Positions 25,667 through 33,871 of a DNA stretch of 64,000 nucleotides are shown here, piece by piece; positions within the stretch are counted from its first letter, which is position 1, and each line of letters begins with the position of its first letter. A program made the translations under genes and the position numbers. Below the pieces are notes generated by a model. It was not told the DNA's origin, ran no database searches, and was given only the letters and a program-made list of their open reading frames with translations. The DNA is from Leptospiraceae bacterium (GTDB lineage Bacteria; Spirochaetota; Leptospiria; Leptospirales; Leptonemataceae), in assembly GCA_025059995.1 (NCBI GenBank), contig JANXCF010000002.1:124001-188000 (forward strand), written 5' to 3'.

Positions 25667-27295
25667 TTATTGTTTTAGTATATAGAATTCTTTTTCTGGT
25701 AGTCGTAGAATACGAGTGTATTCTTTTGAAGGTTTTTTGTTTTCTGGGTAATCGGTAGAGTAATGAAGTCCGCGGCTTTCTTTTCGGTGTAAAGCAGAAA
25801 GAGTGATGATTTTAGCAACTATTGTGATGTTTCTTAGTTCTAATATTTTGTTTTGAATTACTGTTCTTCTGTAGAAGTCCATGACTTCGTCGTAAAGAAG
25901 TTCAAGTCTTCGCAGAGCTCGTTGTAGTCGAAGGTTGGATCGAACTATTCCAACATAGTTCCACATAATGGTTTTGATTTCTTGGAGATTATGTTGAACT
26001 AAAATCCATTCTTCTGGGTTATTTAGTCCATCTTTGTTCCAAGGCTTGATCTTTTTATTTTGTTTCATTATTGGGTTTAGTTTTAAGTATTGATAAATCC
26101 GATAACCGAACACTAAGCCTTCTAATAAACTGTTAGAAGCCAAACGATTTCCTCCATGAACTCCCGTATGAGCCACCTCTCCTACTGCAAAGAGACCTTT
26201 TAGTTTAGTTCTTCCCCAGAGATCTACTTCTACACCACCACACATATAGTGGGCAGCTGGCACAACAGGAATCCATTGTTTTGTAATATCAATCCCCCTT
26301 TCCAAGCATGTTTGATAAATGGTTGGGAACTTTTCTTTGGTTTCCTCTGGATTTTTGTGGGTTATGTCTAAATATACATGTGGGGATCCGGTTTTTTTCA
26401 TTTCCGCGTCGATAGCTCTTGCTACAACATCTCTGGGAGCGAGTTCTAATCTTTCATCATATCGATGCATGAAAGGTTCGCCATCAATGTTGAGAAGTTT
26501 TGCTCCATAACCACGCAGAGCTTCCGTTATCAAAAATGGTGGTTGATTGGGACTATATAATGAAGTGGGATGAAATTGATAGAATTCCATGTTGGTAATG
26601 GTGGCACCAGCTTTATAAGCCAATGCTACTCCATCACCTGTTGCTACATCAGGATTTGTGTTATGAAGGTATACTTGTCCTGCACCTCCAGTTGCTAAAA
26701 TAGTGGCTTTTGCATAAATGGGAAAAATGTCCCACGTCTTTCTTGAATAAACATAAGCTCCATAGCATACAGATTCTTTGAGGATAGGGTCTCCTTTTTC
26801 TTCTACATGGTATTGTGTGATTAATTCCACAGCTACGTGATGTTCTAAGATTAAGACATTTTTCTTTTTTGATATGACGTTCATCAATACATGTACAACC
26901 TCTTTTCCCGTCAAGTCCTTGGAATGAACGATGCGATCATGACTATGTCCTGCTTCCCGATTTAGATGTAATTTGCCGTCCGGGGTTCTATCAAAATTGG
27001 CTCCCAACTCCAATAATTTATAAATATGAGTAGGTCCTTCTTTTACCAATATTTCTACGGCTTTAGGATCGCATAAACCAGCTCCGGCTTTTAAGGTATC
27101 TTCGATATGGCTCTGGTAAGAATCATGCTCGCTAAGAACACTCGCAATCCCACCTTGTGCGTAGGAGGTATTGGATTCAGATATTGTAGCTTTCGTTATG
27201 AGGATAACATCTCCTAATTCAGAAAGATAATAAGTGGTATAAAGTCCAGAAATACCACTTCCAATAACTAAAAAATCACATGAAAGCACCTCCAT
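25667..27295 (-). CDS. nadB: L-aspartate oxidase
   Basis: NadB oxidises L-aspartate to iminoaspartate, the first step of de novo NAD synthesis. Its 542 residues show the FAD-binding VIGSGISGLYTTYYLSE near the start, SYAQGGIASV, REAGHSHDRIVHSKD, the active-site region MEFYQFHPTSLY, and GEVAHTGVHGGNRLASNSLLEGLVFG with the conserved His and Arg. The helical C-terminal domain (LRLQRALRRLELL) is typical of NadB and separates it from succinate dehydrogenase/fumarate reductase subunits, which also carry covalent FAD. It starts six bases after the CtpA-like gene on the same strand. No nadA or nadC is adjacent. Confidence 0.93.
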   Translation of the reverse strand: MEVLSCDFLVIGSGISGLYTTYYLSELGDVILITKATISESNTSYAQGGIASVLSEHDSYQSHIEDTLKAGAGLCDPKAVEILVKEGPTHIYKLLELGANFDRTPDGKLHLNREAGHSHDRIVHSKDLTGKEVVHVLMNVISKKKNVLILEHHVAVELITQYHVEEKGDPILKESVCYGAYVYSRKTWDIFPIYAKATILATGGAGQVYLHNTNPDVATGDGVALAYKAGATITNMEFYQFHPTSLYSPNQPPFLITEALRGYGAKLLNIDGEPFMHRYDERLELAPRDVVARAIDAEMKKTGSPHVYLDITHKNPEETKEKFPTIYQTCLERGIDITKQWIPVVPAAHYMCGGVEVDLWGRTKLKGLFAVGEVAHTGVHGGNRLASNSLLEGLVFGYRIYQYLKLNPIMKQNKKIKPWNKDGLNNPEEWILVQHNLQEIKTIMWNYVGIVRSNLRLQRALRRLELLYDEVMDFYRRTVIQNKILELRNITIVAKIITLSALHRKESRGLHYSTDYPENKKPSKEYTRILRLPEKEFYILKQ

Positions 27296-27301
27296 TAACC
27301 A

Positions 27302-29137
27302 TCAAGGATTGGGGTAGAGTTTCATGACTTTAATGTAAGGTAAAGCTCGTATCAACATGGCATCAGGTTTGATTGCATCATGTTGATGTTGTTTTAGGAA
27401 TTCTTCGGCTTTAATGGTCCACGGTTTGGCTATGGTTTGGAGTTTTTTTACCCACTCTTCTCGGTTGGGGTCAGGTTGACGTTTTTCCAATTGAGGTAGG
27501 TGTTGCCACATGTCTTCTTCACGGAACTTTGGAGGAAAGGAATTATCGAATTCATCCGAAATCAAAATATCAGGTTCCACTCCATAAACTTGAATGGTGT
27601 ATCCATTGGGAGCATAGTATCGAGCAGTGGTGATTTTGATCAAAACATCATTCATCCGCCGAATTCCTTGGACTGTTGCTTTTCCAAACGTTCTTTCTCC
27701 TACGATTAGAGCTGCATTATGATCCATCAATGCAGAAGCAAAGATCTCACTGGCAGAAGCAGAACTCGCATTTACTAAAACCACCACAGGAATTTTTTTA
27801 TTATTAACGACAAGAGGGGTTTGTGAACTATATCGTTTTTCAGTTTGATTATTCTTCCCACGAATTTCTACAACAACGGATCTTTCTGGCAAAAACAATC
27901 CCGCAACCTTGATGGCTTCGTCCAAATCACCACCGGGATTGTTTCTTAAATCGATAATTAATCCTTCCAACTTCCCTTCGGATTTTTCCATCAGATTATA
28001 GAATTCTTTTCGAATCATTTCGGACTGAGGCACTTTATCAAAAAGAAAAGAAGTGATTTTGATGATTCCAATCTTCATTTTGATGAAATCATAATAAATA
28101 GTCTCAGGAAGATAAATAGAACTTACGGCTTTTTGTTCAATCACACCCCGTTTGATTCTTAGAACATAGGTTTTCATTTCTGTGGGTCTTTCAATCTCAA
28201 GCTCTACTATGGTATCTTTGGGACCACGTATTCGCTTGACAACTTCATTTAGTGGCAAATTACTGATGGATTCACCATTGACTTTTCGTATGATATCTCC
28301 AGCTCTTAGTCCTGCATTTAGAGCTGGTGAACCCGGAAGAGGAGTCTCTACCACCACATCAGATATACCACCACCACGAAGAAGAGCTCCAATTCCTTCA
28401 AAAGAAGAATCTTCTGATTCTTTTCTCATTCTTTCCCAACTTTTCAAATCAATCAGTCCACTATGGGGATCAAAAGATGCTAAGAAACCATTTGCTGCTG
28501 TAAAATAGACGATATTCATCCCAAAATTCGGATGTTTTTCGTTATTTTTTGTTTTGGCGGTTTTTGGGGGTTGGGAATACTTCTCTAAATTATTTTCAAT
28601 GAATTGAATAACTTTTAAGAAATCTTCCCGATTAAAAGAAGTTTTATCCCAATAGGAATCTAAAATTTGTTGTTCTTTTCTGATTTCTTCTTGAGTTTTT
28701 TTATTGAGCTCTAATCTTTGCTTTGGGTCTAGTTTTCTTAGTTCTTCTTCTCTGGCTTTGTTTTTTGCTTCTAATAGTTCATAGTTCGGTTCAATGATGA
28801 CGTAGCTATCCTCAGGTTGTATTTTGATGATATTTCCTTCAACAATACGTTCGGGTTTTATGAGGTTTTGAACGTTTTTGTAGAATTCCTCTGGATAAAT
28901 TGCTAATCCGTAAGGAAGAGATTTCAAAGCAAATTCTGCTGCATTTATGTAAGCTCTTTTTGAATCAATAAGTTTAGGATCATAATAATGATTTAGGGCA
29001 TAGTTGATGATTTCATCGAATTCTCTTCTTCCAAAATTTGATGGGATTTCACGAGTTTCTGCTTGATTGCATCCACAGAAAGTGAAGTATAGGCTAAAAC
29101 CAATCAAAACTACAAAAATAGATTTTGCAAATTTCAT
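27302..29137 (-). CDS. C-terminal processing peptidase (S41 family), lipoprotein-like
   Basis: This 611-residue protease cleaves proteins at C-terminal tails in the periplasm. It has a signal peptide with possible lipid-attachment cysteines (C21 or C23), a helical N-terminal region with a charged coiled stretch (about 120-160), a PDZ domain (about 245-320, GSPALNAGLRAGDIIRKVNG) and the S41 catalytic domain. The catalytic Ser is S461 in SASASEI, with Lys486 and Gln490 in FGKATVQ; the 25-residue Ser-Lys spacing equals that of Prc. AAGGTG precedes the ATG, and a good promoter lies 29-57 bases upstream. It is the first gene of a likely two-gene operon with nadB, an unexpected partner. Confidence 0.92.
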   Translation of the reverse strand: MKFAKSIFVVLIGFSLYFTFCGCNQAETREIPSNFGRREFDEIINYALNHYYDPKLIDSKRAYINAAEFALKSLPYGLAIYPEEFYKNVQNLIKPERIVEGNIIKIQPEDSYVIIEPNYELLEAKNKAREEELRKLDPKQRLELNKKTQEEIRKEQQILDSYWDKTSFNREDFLKVIQFIENNLEKYSQPPKTAKTKNNEKHPNFGMNIVYFTAANGFLASFDPHSGLIDLKSWERMRKESEDSSFEGIGALLRGGGISDVVVETPLPGSPALNAGLRAGDIIRKVNGESISNLPLNEVVKRIRGPKDTIVELEIERPTEMKTYVLRIKRGVIEQKAVSSIYLPETIYYDFIKMKIGIIKITSFLFDKVPQSEMIRKEFYNLMEKSEGKLEGLIIDLRNNPGGDLDEAIKVAGLFLPERSVVVEIRGKNNQTEKRYSSQTPLVVNNKKIPVVVLVNASSASASEIFASALMDHNAALIVGERTFGKATVQGIRRMNDVLIKITTARYYAPNGYTIQVYGVEPDILISDEFDNSFPPKFREEDMWQHLPQLEKRQPDPNREEWVKKLQTIAKPWTIKAEEFLKQHQHDAIKPDAMLIRALPYIKVMKLYPNP

Positions 29138-29165
29138 ATCACACCTTTACGTGAAAAATCTTATT

Positions 29166-29194
29166 CTTATAGACAAAAAAAAAATCTTTGTCAT
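29166..29194 (-). promoter_or_regulatory. Sigma70-type promoter for the S41 peptidase-nadB operon
   Basis: Read on the minus strand, ATGACA (29194-29189) and TATAAG (29171-29166) are separated by 17 bases. Each hexamer matches the consensus at five of six positions. The spacer contains ten consecutive T residues. Transcription would begin near 29159, about 20 bases before the peptidase ATG at 29137 and its AAGGTG ribosome-binding site. Confidence 0.5.
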
Positions 29195-29231
29195 TGAATT
29201 TTCAACAAAAAAATAGCGATCTATATTTTGG

Positions 29232-29420
29232 ATGAGTTCTTTAAAAACAATAGAAGAATTTTTCTATCATTCTTTTCTAAAGCAAAAGGTGATCATTTTG
29301 ACAGAATATAAATTGCTCAAAGAGCTGATAGAGTTAAAAAATGAAATACCCTATTTAGGGTTTTATATCCAGCCTATTTCTAAGAACGAAAACATGATTG
29401 TTATCACAAAGATAATCTAA
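29232..29420 (+). CDS. Small protein of unknown function
   Basis: This 62-residue open frame fills an otherwise empty 287-base gap between the S41 peptidase and H-NOX genes. Its composition (mixed hydrophobic and charged residues, MSSLKTIEEFF, KVIILTEYKLLKELIEL, YLGFYIQPISKN) looks like a folded alpha/beta protein rather than noise. It ends four bases before the convergent H-NOX stop. No Shine-Dalgarno sequence is visible and I recognise no family. Confidence 0.4.
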   Translation: MSSLKTIEEFFYHSFLKQKVIILTEYKLLKELIELKNEIPYLGFYIQPISKNENMIVITKII

Positions 29421-29424
29421 AGGT

Positions 29425-29949
29425 TCAATATTCAAACTCAATTTCTACTTCTTCTGAAGAAAGCTTTCTTATCTTTAAATTCTCATTATAATATTTTCCT
29501 ACTGAATGTATTAAAGCAATCATTAAGTCTATCAATCCTCTTTTGGATTTGTATTTCATTTTGAGGGTTCTTTTGTCTTTCCAGTGGTATTCAAATCGTG
29601 GGGGATTTGCATCTGGTATTGTCTTGGTGGTTTCGTAATGAACTTCATCCATCTTTAGCAGAAATTCTTTGGCATTCTTACATTCATCATAGTAGTGCGA
29701 AAAAACTCTTGGTGCGTATTGAAGTGTCCAGTAGTCTGAGAATAGTTCAAAAATTTGCCGGTTTGTGAGGTTGAAGGTTTTGCCAATGGCATCAATAATA
29801 CAAAAAACTAAAGTATCAGGAACATCTTCGGTTGCGAGAAAAAATGTATCTTTTCTTAGGTTGCACATCTCTAAGAGTTTCTGCCATTGTTCTTTCCCAA
29901 AATTTTTTGTAATCAGTTCTTCTATTGCTTCAACAATTATGCCTTTCAT
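29425..29949 (-). CDS. Stand-alone H-NOX (heme NO/O2-binding) protein
   Basis: H-NOX proteins bind heme and sense nitric oxide or oxygen. Counting from the ATG at 29949 (MKGII, the usual family start; an ATG three codons upstream is possible), this 174-residue protein has the proximal heme ligand H104 in MDEVHYETTK and the heme-propionate clamp Y133-x-S135-x-R137 in YKSKR, with the preceding IPDANPPRFEYHW also typical. The position matching Tyr140 of the oxygen-binding Thermoanaerobacter protein is Leu142, so by the established distal-tyrosine rule this should be an NO sensor rather than an O2 binder. Usual partners (histidine kinase, diguanylate cyclase, chemoreceptor domain) are neither fused nor adjacent. 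Confidence 0.88.
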   Translation of the reverse strand: MKGIIVEAIEELITKNFGKEQWQKLLEMCNLRKDTFFLATEDVPDTLVFCIIDAIGKTFNLTNRQIFELFSDYWTLQYAPRVFSHYYDECKNAKEFLLKMDEVHYETTKTIPDANPPRFEYHWKDKRTLKMKYKSKRGLIDLMIALIHSVGKYYNENLKIRKLSSEEVEIEFEY

Positions 29950-30064
29950 TGTTAACATAGATTCTTTATTTCACTTGATTCGTAAAGTCTTTTTTTTCTT
30001 GATAGGCTTAATAGGTTTGATACGTTTTTATTGATTTTGAGTGTATGTGTGATTGTTTATCTTT

Positions 30065-30424
30065 ATGGAAATTATGAAGATCATTTCTGAGATATACCAG
30101 TCAGGGAGGTATTTGGATTCTGCGGTTTTCACCGAAGAAGAACTGAATTTTTATGAAAAGAAACTCGGAACTCTTTTCCCTAAAGACTATCGGGTTTTGC
30201 TTCTTTCTGTGGATCCCGACATCCCTGATTTTTTCTTCACCATTCCAGAACGGCATCCTAGTCTAAAAAATTATATCTTGATTGCCAAATACAAAGAATA
30301 TGACATCGCTTTTGATCGAAAACATAACATGAAGGTGGTATACCTCTTGGAGGATCAAAAAGTCGAAATTTACGAGAACTTCTTGATATGGTTTGAGCAG
30401 TTTTGGGAAAAAGCGAAAAAATGA
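30065..30424 (+). CDS. SMI1/KNR4 (SUKH)-like small protein
   Basis: This frame gives about 119 residues from the ATG at 30065; an ATG at 30074 and a TTG at 30053 are alternatives, and no strong ribosome-binding site decides between them. TEEELNFYEKKLGTLFPKDYRVLLLSVDP resembles the N-terminal signature of the SUKH fold (an E-E-hydrophobic-x-x-F-E-x-x-L-G-x-x-P-x-D-Y pattern). SUKH proteins often serve as immunity proteins or adaptors, but no toxin is visible here. Its stop is one base from the stop of the convergent secreted VWA gene. Confidence 0.5.
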   Translation: MEIMKIISEIYQSGRYLDSAVFTEEELNFYEKKLGTLFPKDYRVLLLSVDPDIPDFFFTIPERHPSLKNYILIAKYKEYDIAFDRKHNMKVVYLLEDQKVEIYENFLIWFEQFWEKAKK

Positions 30425-30425
30425 C

Positions 30426-31931
30426 TCAGAATTCCATCGTTCGATAACGGATTTGGATTTTTTCTATGTTTTGATTACCCACTAAAACAATCGCATTTTC
30501 TTTTTCATGATAGAAAAAATAAGTCTGATTGGGATCGAATTCTCTTTCATCTAAATATAAATAACGAATTTTAGTGGTAAAGCTTTGAACTTCTATCGTG
30601 CTTTGGATGGGAAGGCGAGAAAGCTTGAATTTTGAATGATGTCCCAAGGTTTGATAAGCAATCGTTTTGAACAAAAATTGATAATCAGAATTACAAATCG
30701 AAAATGTAAGACCTTTCGTGAGCCTCGAGAGTAATTTATAATCAATTGCGAGTTCGTTTTTTTCTTTCTTGTCGTATTTGAAGTGTAGTTTGGTTTTTCC
30801 TAAGTTTCCTATGCAATCAGTTATGTTCCCATAATGATCCATAGGAAGAATCCCAAAAACAGGAATGGCTTTTTTTAAAAAAAGGTTGTCCCTTTCGGAG
30901 AATTTTTTTTGGGTGATTTTTGAGTAATAGTCCCCTTCATCACTCAAACAAACGAAGGCAATGTTTTTGTTTGTTTTTTCTGATATGAATGTCTCAGCAC
31001 ATAACAAACATGACTCGTAAAAAAACTTTTGAGTATCTTCTACTTGATGTGACTTTTCTTTGTTGGAATTTTCTGTTTTTGGTAGCTCTTGGTATTGACA
31101 ACCATACATAGTGATGAGTCCAAAGCGAAGGGATGAGAAAAACGCTGAATGTGTTTTCGCAAAATACTGCCATTGTTCTTCGAAAAAAAGAAATTTCTCC
31201 TTCATGCTATAAGAGTTATCAGCGATGAAAAGGATTTCGCTGTGTTCTTGTAGATTTTCGAATTCATCTTCAATCAAAATCCTAAGGGCATTTTTCGGGA
31301 TAATGTTTGTTGAAGCAAAAACTTGATCTAACCAAAAATAGCTTTTTTTGTAGGTTTCTTTTGGAAATATCCCCAAAATCAAAAAACTATGATTTTGTTC
31401 GTTATTTAGGATTTTCCATTTTAAATGATAGATGAGTTCTTTTTCTTCGCTGAAATTAGAAAATTCATTCTCGTAAGGTAGCTTGAGAAGTCGTAAAACT
31501 TCTTTTAAAAGATGAGATGGTGCTTTAGGATTATCCAATACCAATTCCAGAACTACATCATAGACTTCATAGAAGTAATTCATGACTTCATAGCATTCTT
31601 GAGCATAATTTTCCAAACATCCGACAAATTTGGTGTTGGGGCGAAGGATGTATTCATCCCAATGGTATAAATCAATGCCACCTTTTACAAGGAAGGGTAA
31701 GGTTTCTAATAAAGATATCCAGTTTTGGATTTTTTCGTTATTGATTTTTTCTTTGGATTGTAGCGCAACTCCCACGAAATTTCGCTCTTGTGAATGCAAA
31801 AAAAAGATACCCCTGGAGTAAGTCTTAATTTTTTCTGATGGGAAGATAAAAATATAATCTTGAGGGAAATATTCTTTGTGAAAAGAAAAAATAAATAATA
31901 AGAAAATCCATAAAAAAATTTTTTTCATCAA
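30426..31931 (-). CDS. Exported protein with von Willebrand factor A domain
   Basis: This 501-residue protein begins with a signal peptide (MMKKIFLWIFLLFIFSF). After about 210 residues of unrecognised sequence comes a VWA-type domain. ILFIADNSYSM carries an intact metal site D238-x-S240-x-S242, and AFVCLSDEGDYY provides a later acidic metal-site segment. The C-terminal 120 residues are predicted mostly beta. Secreted VWA proteins usually bind other proteins or matrix through the metal site. No Shine-Dalgarno sequence is visible. I find no further family match, and the role is unknown. Confidence 0.65.
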   Translation of the reverse strand: MMKKIFLWIFLLFIFSFHKEYFPQDYIFIFPSEKIKTYSRGIFFLHSQERNFVGVALQSKEKINNEKIQNWISLLETLPFLVKGGIDLYHWDEYILRPNTKFVGCLENYAQECYEVMNYFYEVYDVVLELVLDNPKAPSHLLKEVLRLLKLPYENEFSNFSEEKELIYHLKWKILNNEQNHSFLILGIFPKETYKKSYFWLDQVFASTNIIPKNALRILIEDEFENLQEHSEILFIADNSYSMKEKFLFFEEQWQYFAKTHSAFFSSLRFGLITMYGCQYQELPKTENSNKEKSHQVEDTQKFFYESCLLCAETFISEKTNKNIAFVCLSDEGDYYSKITQKKFSERDNLFLKKAIPVFGILPMDHYGNITDCIGNLGKTKLHFKYDKKEKNELAIDYKLLSRLTKGLTFSICNSDYQFLFKTIAYQTLGHHSKFKLSRLPIQSTIEVQSFTTKIRYLYLDEREFDPNQTYFFYHEKENAIVLVGNQNIEKIQIRYRTMEF

Positions 31932-31961
31932 TTGAAAGCAAAATCAAACCTATTCGACTAG

Positions 31962-32006
31962 CAAGAAAAAAGTTCCCTGGTAAAATATTGAAAAATTACC
32001 AGGGAA
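31962..32006 (-). terminator. Intrinsic terminator downstream of the 32139-32549 gene
   Basis: TTCCCTGGTAA (31973-31983) pairs perfectly with TTACCAGGGAA (31996-32006) around a 12-base loop. Read on the minus strand the 11-bp stem is followed by CTTTTTTCTTG, a U-rich tract, so it can terminate the minus-strand gene ending at 32139. On the plus strand there is no T-tract. It lies in a 207-base gap that holds no other feature I can identify. Confidence 0.65.
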
Positions 32007-32138
32007 AACGTGAGGCTATTGAATAACGGAGGCGTAAAAGTAAATAGTAAAAGGATAGCATTTATCGAAAAATGACGAAAATTTTGAAATTTTTTAAAGG
32101 ATTTTGAAAATTTTTTTAGGAAAAAGTAGAAAAAAATT

Positions 32139-32549
32139 TTAATCTAAATATATAACGCTTTTGATGATTTTGGAAATATCTAAGGCAATTTTCGAAGAAG
32201 GGATTTCATCACTATTCCACAAGAAAAGGATGTATTTGTGATCCTTTCCTATTATATTTGCAAACCAAAAGCGGTCTTTATGCATGTATTCAATCGTTGA
32301 TGCTTGGATGGAATTCGATAGTTCGTAATTGACAATTCTATGTTCGGCGCCATAGATATTTTGTGCTTTAAGATATCTTAACAATTCCCTTTTGGTATCA
32401 ACTCCTTCCGGATCATGATAACGAAATGCAACCACAATCAGAGCTCCTGAACCTTGGGGATGAAACAAACTGGGAATGTTTTCAATGATTTTTAACTCCC
32501 AATCGTCAGGATAATAAAACAAATAAAACGTCCCTCGGAAAGATTTCAT
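32139..32549 (-). CDS. Conserved-looking hypothetical protein
   Basis: This 136-residue cytosolic protein has no signal peptide and no motif I can name with confidence. The opening RGTFYLFYYPDDWELKIIENIP followed by ALIVVAFRYHDP resembles the first strands of PsbP/DUF1795-like domains, in which an aromatic-YP-x-W segment opens a beta sandwich. This is only a resemblance. The gene is divergent from the His-rich lipoprotein gene across a 109-base AT-rich gap, and a clear terminator hairpin lies after its stop. Confidence 0.55.
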   Translation of the reverse strand: MKSFRGTFYLFYYPDDWELKIIENIPSLFHPQGSGALIVVAFRYHDPEGVDTKRELLRYLKAQNIYGAEHRIVNYELSNSIQASTIEYMHKDRFWFANIIGKDHKYILFLWNSDEIPSSKIALDISKIIKSVIYLD

Positions 32550-32658
32550 AAAACCTGAATTGCGCTAAATCCCATTTATAGAAAAGAATTTTTTTATAAT
32601 GATAAAATTAATGTTAAAAAATCATAGACAGAATAAAAATTAACATAAAATTGACGTT

Positions 32659-33171
32659 ATGAAAACATTAAAACCGCTCAATTTTTTAATTCTTTTGGTC
32701 TTCATCATCACGTCTTTTTGCAAAGAAAAAGAAAAAGAAGCATCAAGTCATGCTCACCATCACCATCATCATCATAGTGGAGTTGTAGAAGAAATCAAAG
32801 ATTTTATTTTATGTGATGTCCACAAAGAAATTTGTCATTTCACTATTCAAGATGAAAAAAAACAAACCTTCATAGAAGGTAAACTCAATTTAAGTCCCAA
32901 ACCTGTATATACAATGAAAGAAATACAGTTCCAATTAGAGTTCACAAAATCAAACATTCATCAACCAGAGATTCTTTTAGATTTGACCATGCCAGCTATG
33001 TACATGGGAGAAAACAAAGTAATCATGAAAAAAGTATCAGATAACCTTTTTGAAGGAAAAGGGATTTTTCCTGAATGCACGTCAGACGATCGAAGATGGA
33101 ACATCAAAATCCTAATGAAAACCCCCGAAAAAGAATATGTAAAGAACATTCAATTTGATATTTTGCAATAA
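32659..33171 (+). CDS. His-rich lipoprotein with YtkA-like domain
   Basis: This 170-residue protein has a lipoprotein-type signal ending ITSFC (C21), then a Lys/Glu-rich linker and a metal-binding histidine run (H31 and H33-H39). The C-terminal domain, with LDLTMPAMYMGENKVIMKKV and EGKGIFPECTSDDRRWNIKILM, matches the YtkA-like fold, whose MPxM segment is often linked to copper handling. Additional cysteines (C53, C60 region and C135 region) could also bind metal. It is followed after five bases by a TauE/SafE-type membrane protein, a combination seen in copper or cbb3-oxidase assembly loci. I therefore infer periplasmic copper binding or transfer. Confidence 0.7.
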   Translation: MKTLKPLNFLILLVFIITSFCKEKEKEASSHAHHHHHHHSGVVEEIKDFILCDVHKEICHFTIQDEKKQTFIEGKLNLSPKPVYTMKEIQFQLEFTKSNIHQPEILLDLTMPAMYMGENKVIMKKVSDNLFEGKGIFPECTSDDRRWNIKILMKTPEKEYVKNIQFDILQ

Positions 33172-33176
33172 AGTTC

Positions 33177-33866
33177 ATGACGTCGTTTTATCTTATTGCT
33201 TTGAGCACGGGTTTTTTTGGAGGGTTTGCCCATTGTGTTTCCATGTGCGGTCCTGTTGTTTCTTCAGTAATCTTAGGAAAATCCCCCTATCTTTCTTTTT
33301 GGCAAAATACGCTGATTCAAATTCTATATCATTTTGGTAGGATTTTTACTTATAGTTTGATTGGATTAGTCATGGGATTTACAGGCTCTTTTGTGAATAC
33401 GATGGGATCGTTGATGGGAATAAAGAATGCCGTTCTAATTTTGGTAAGCATCTTCATGATTTTCAAAGGGCTTGAGCATTTGCATTGGCTTCCATCAAGC
33501 AAATTGTATCTTTTTCTTCAAAAGTTGGAAACACTTGGGTATCATTTTTCTGGCTGGGTTCGTAATCTAAAAGAGAGTTCATCAATCTGGAGTTATTTTC
33601 TTATTGGAATGGTGTTAGGACTTTTACCCTGTGGTTTGTCTTATACTGCCTTTATCACATCATCGGGGTTGGGGGATCCTATGAAGGGCTTTCTCTTTAT
33701 GTTTTTGTTTGGATTGGCAAACATACCTTCGCTGTGGGTGGTGGTGAGTTTTTCTTCTGTTTTGTTCATGAAATTCAGAAATATAATGAATATCCTCACA
33801 GGGATTATGTTTTTATTATTTGGTGGTTATTACCTTTACAGCTCTTTGAGTAAAATTTTTCAGTAA
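33177..33866 (+). CDS. TauE/SafE (COG2836-type) membrane protein, probable metal-related transporter
   Basis: This 229-residue polytopic protein has about six membrane spans. The first bears GGFAHCVSMCGPV (H19, C20, C24), the MCGP signature of the COG2836 branch of TauE/SafE-like proteins. A symmetrical second half has MVLGLLPCGLSYTAF, with a Pro-Cys-Gly that often lies opposite. Members of this branch are frequently encoded with cbb3-oxidase assembly and copper genes, and the preceding His-rich YtkA-like lipoprotein supports a copper role rather than sulfite export. It starts five bases after that gene and ends five bases before the next start. Confidence 0.8.
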   Translation: MTSFYLIALSTGFFGGFAHCVSMCGPVVSSVILGKSPYLSFWQNTLIQILYHFGRIFTYSLIGLVMGFTGSFVNTMGSLMGIKNAVLILVSIFMIFKGLEHLHWLPSSKLYLFLQKLETLGYHFSGWVRNLKESSSIWSYFLIGMVLGLLPCGLSYTAFITSSGLGDPMKGFLFMFLFGLANIPSLWVVVSFSSVLFMKFRNIMNILTGIMFLLFGGYYLYSSLSKIFQ

Positions 33867-33871
33867 AAAAG

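Noticed and set aside
28182-28508. 108-codon open frame antisense to the S41 peptidase
   Set aside because: It lies opposite the PDZ-coding part of the peptidase. The composition and lack of a ribosome-binding site mark it as a shadow.
32747-32779. CAY-repeat resembling a short tandem DNA repeat
   Set aside because: It is the codon run for the histidine tract of the lipoprotein, using both CAC and CAT, and not a separate repeat element.
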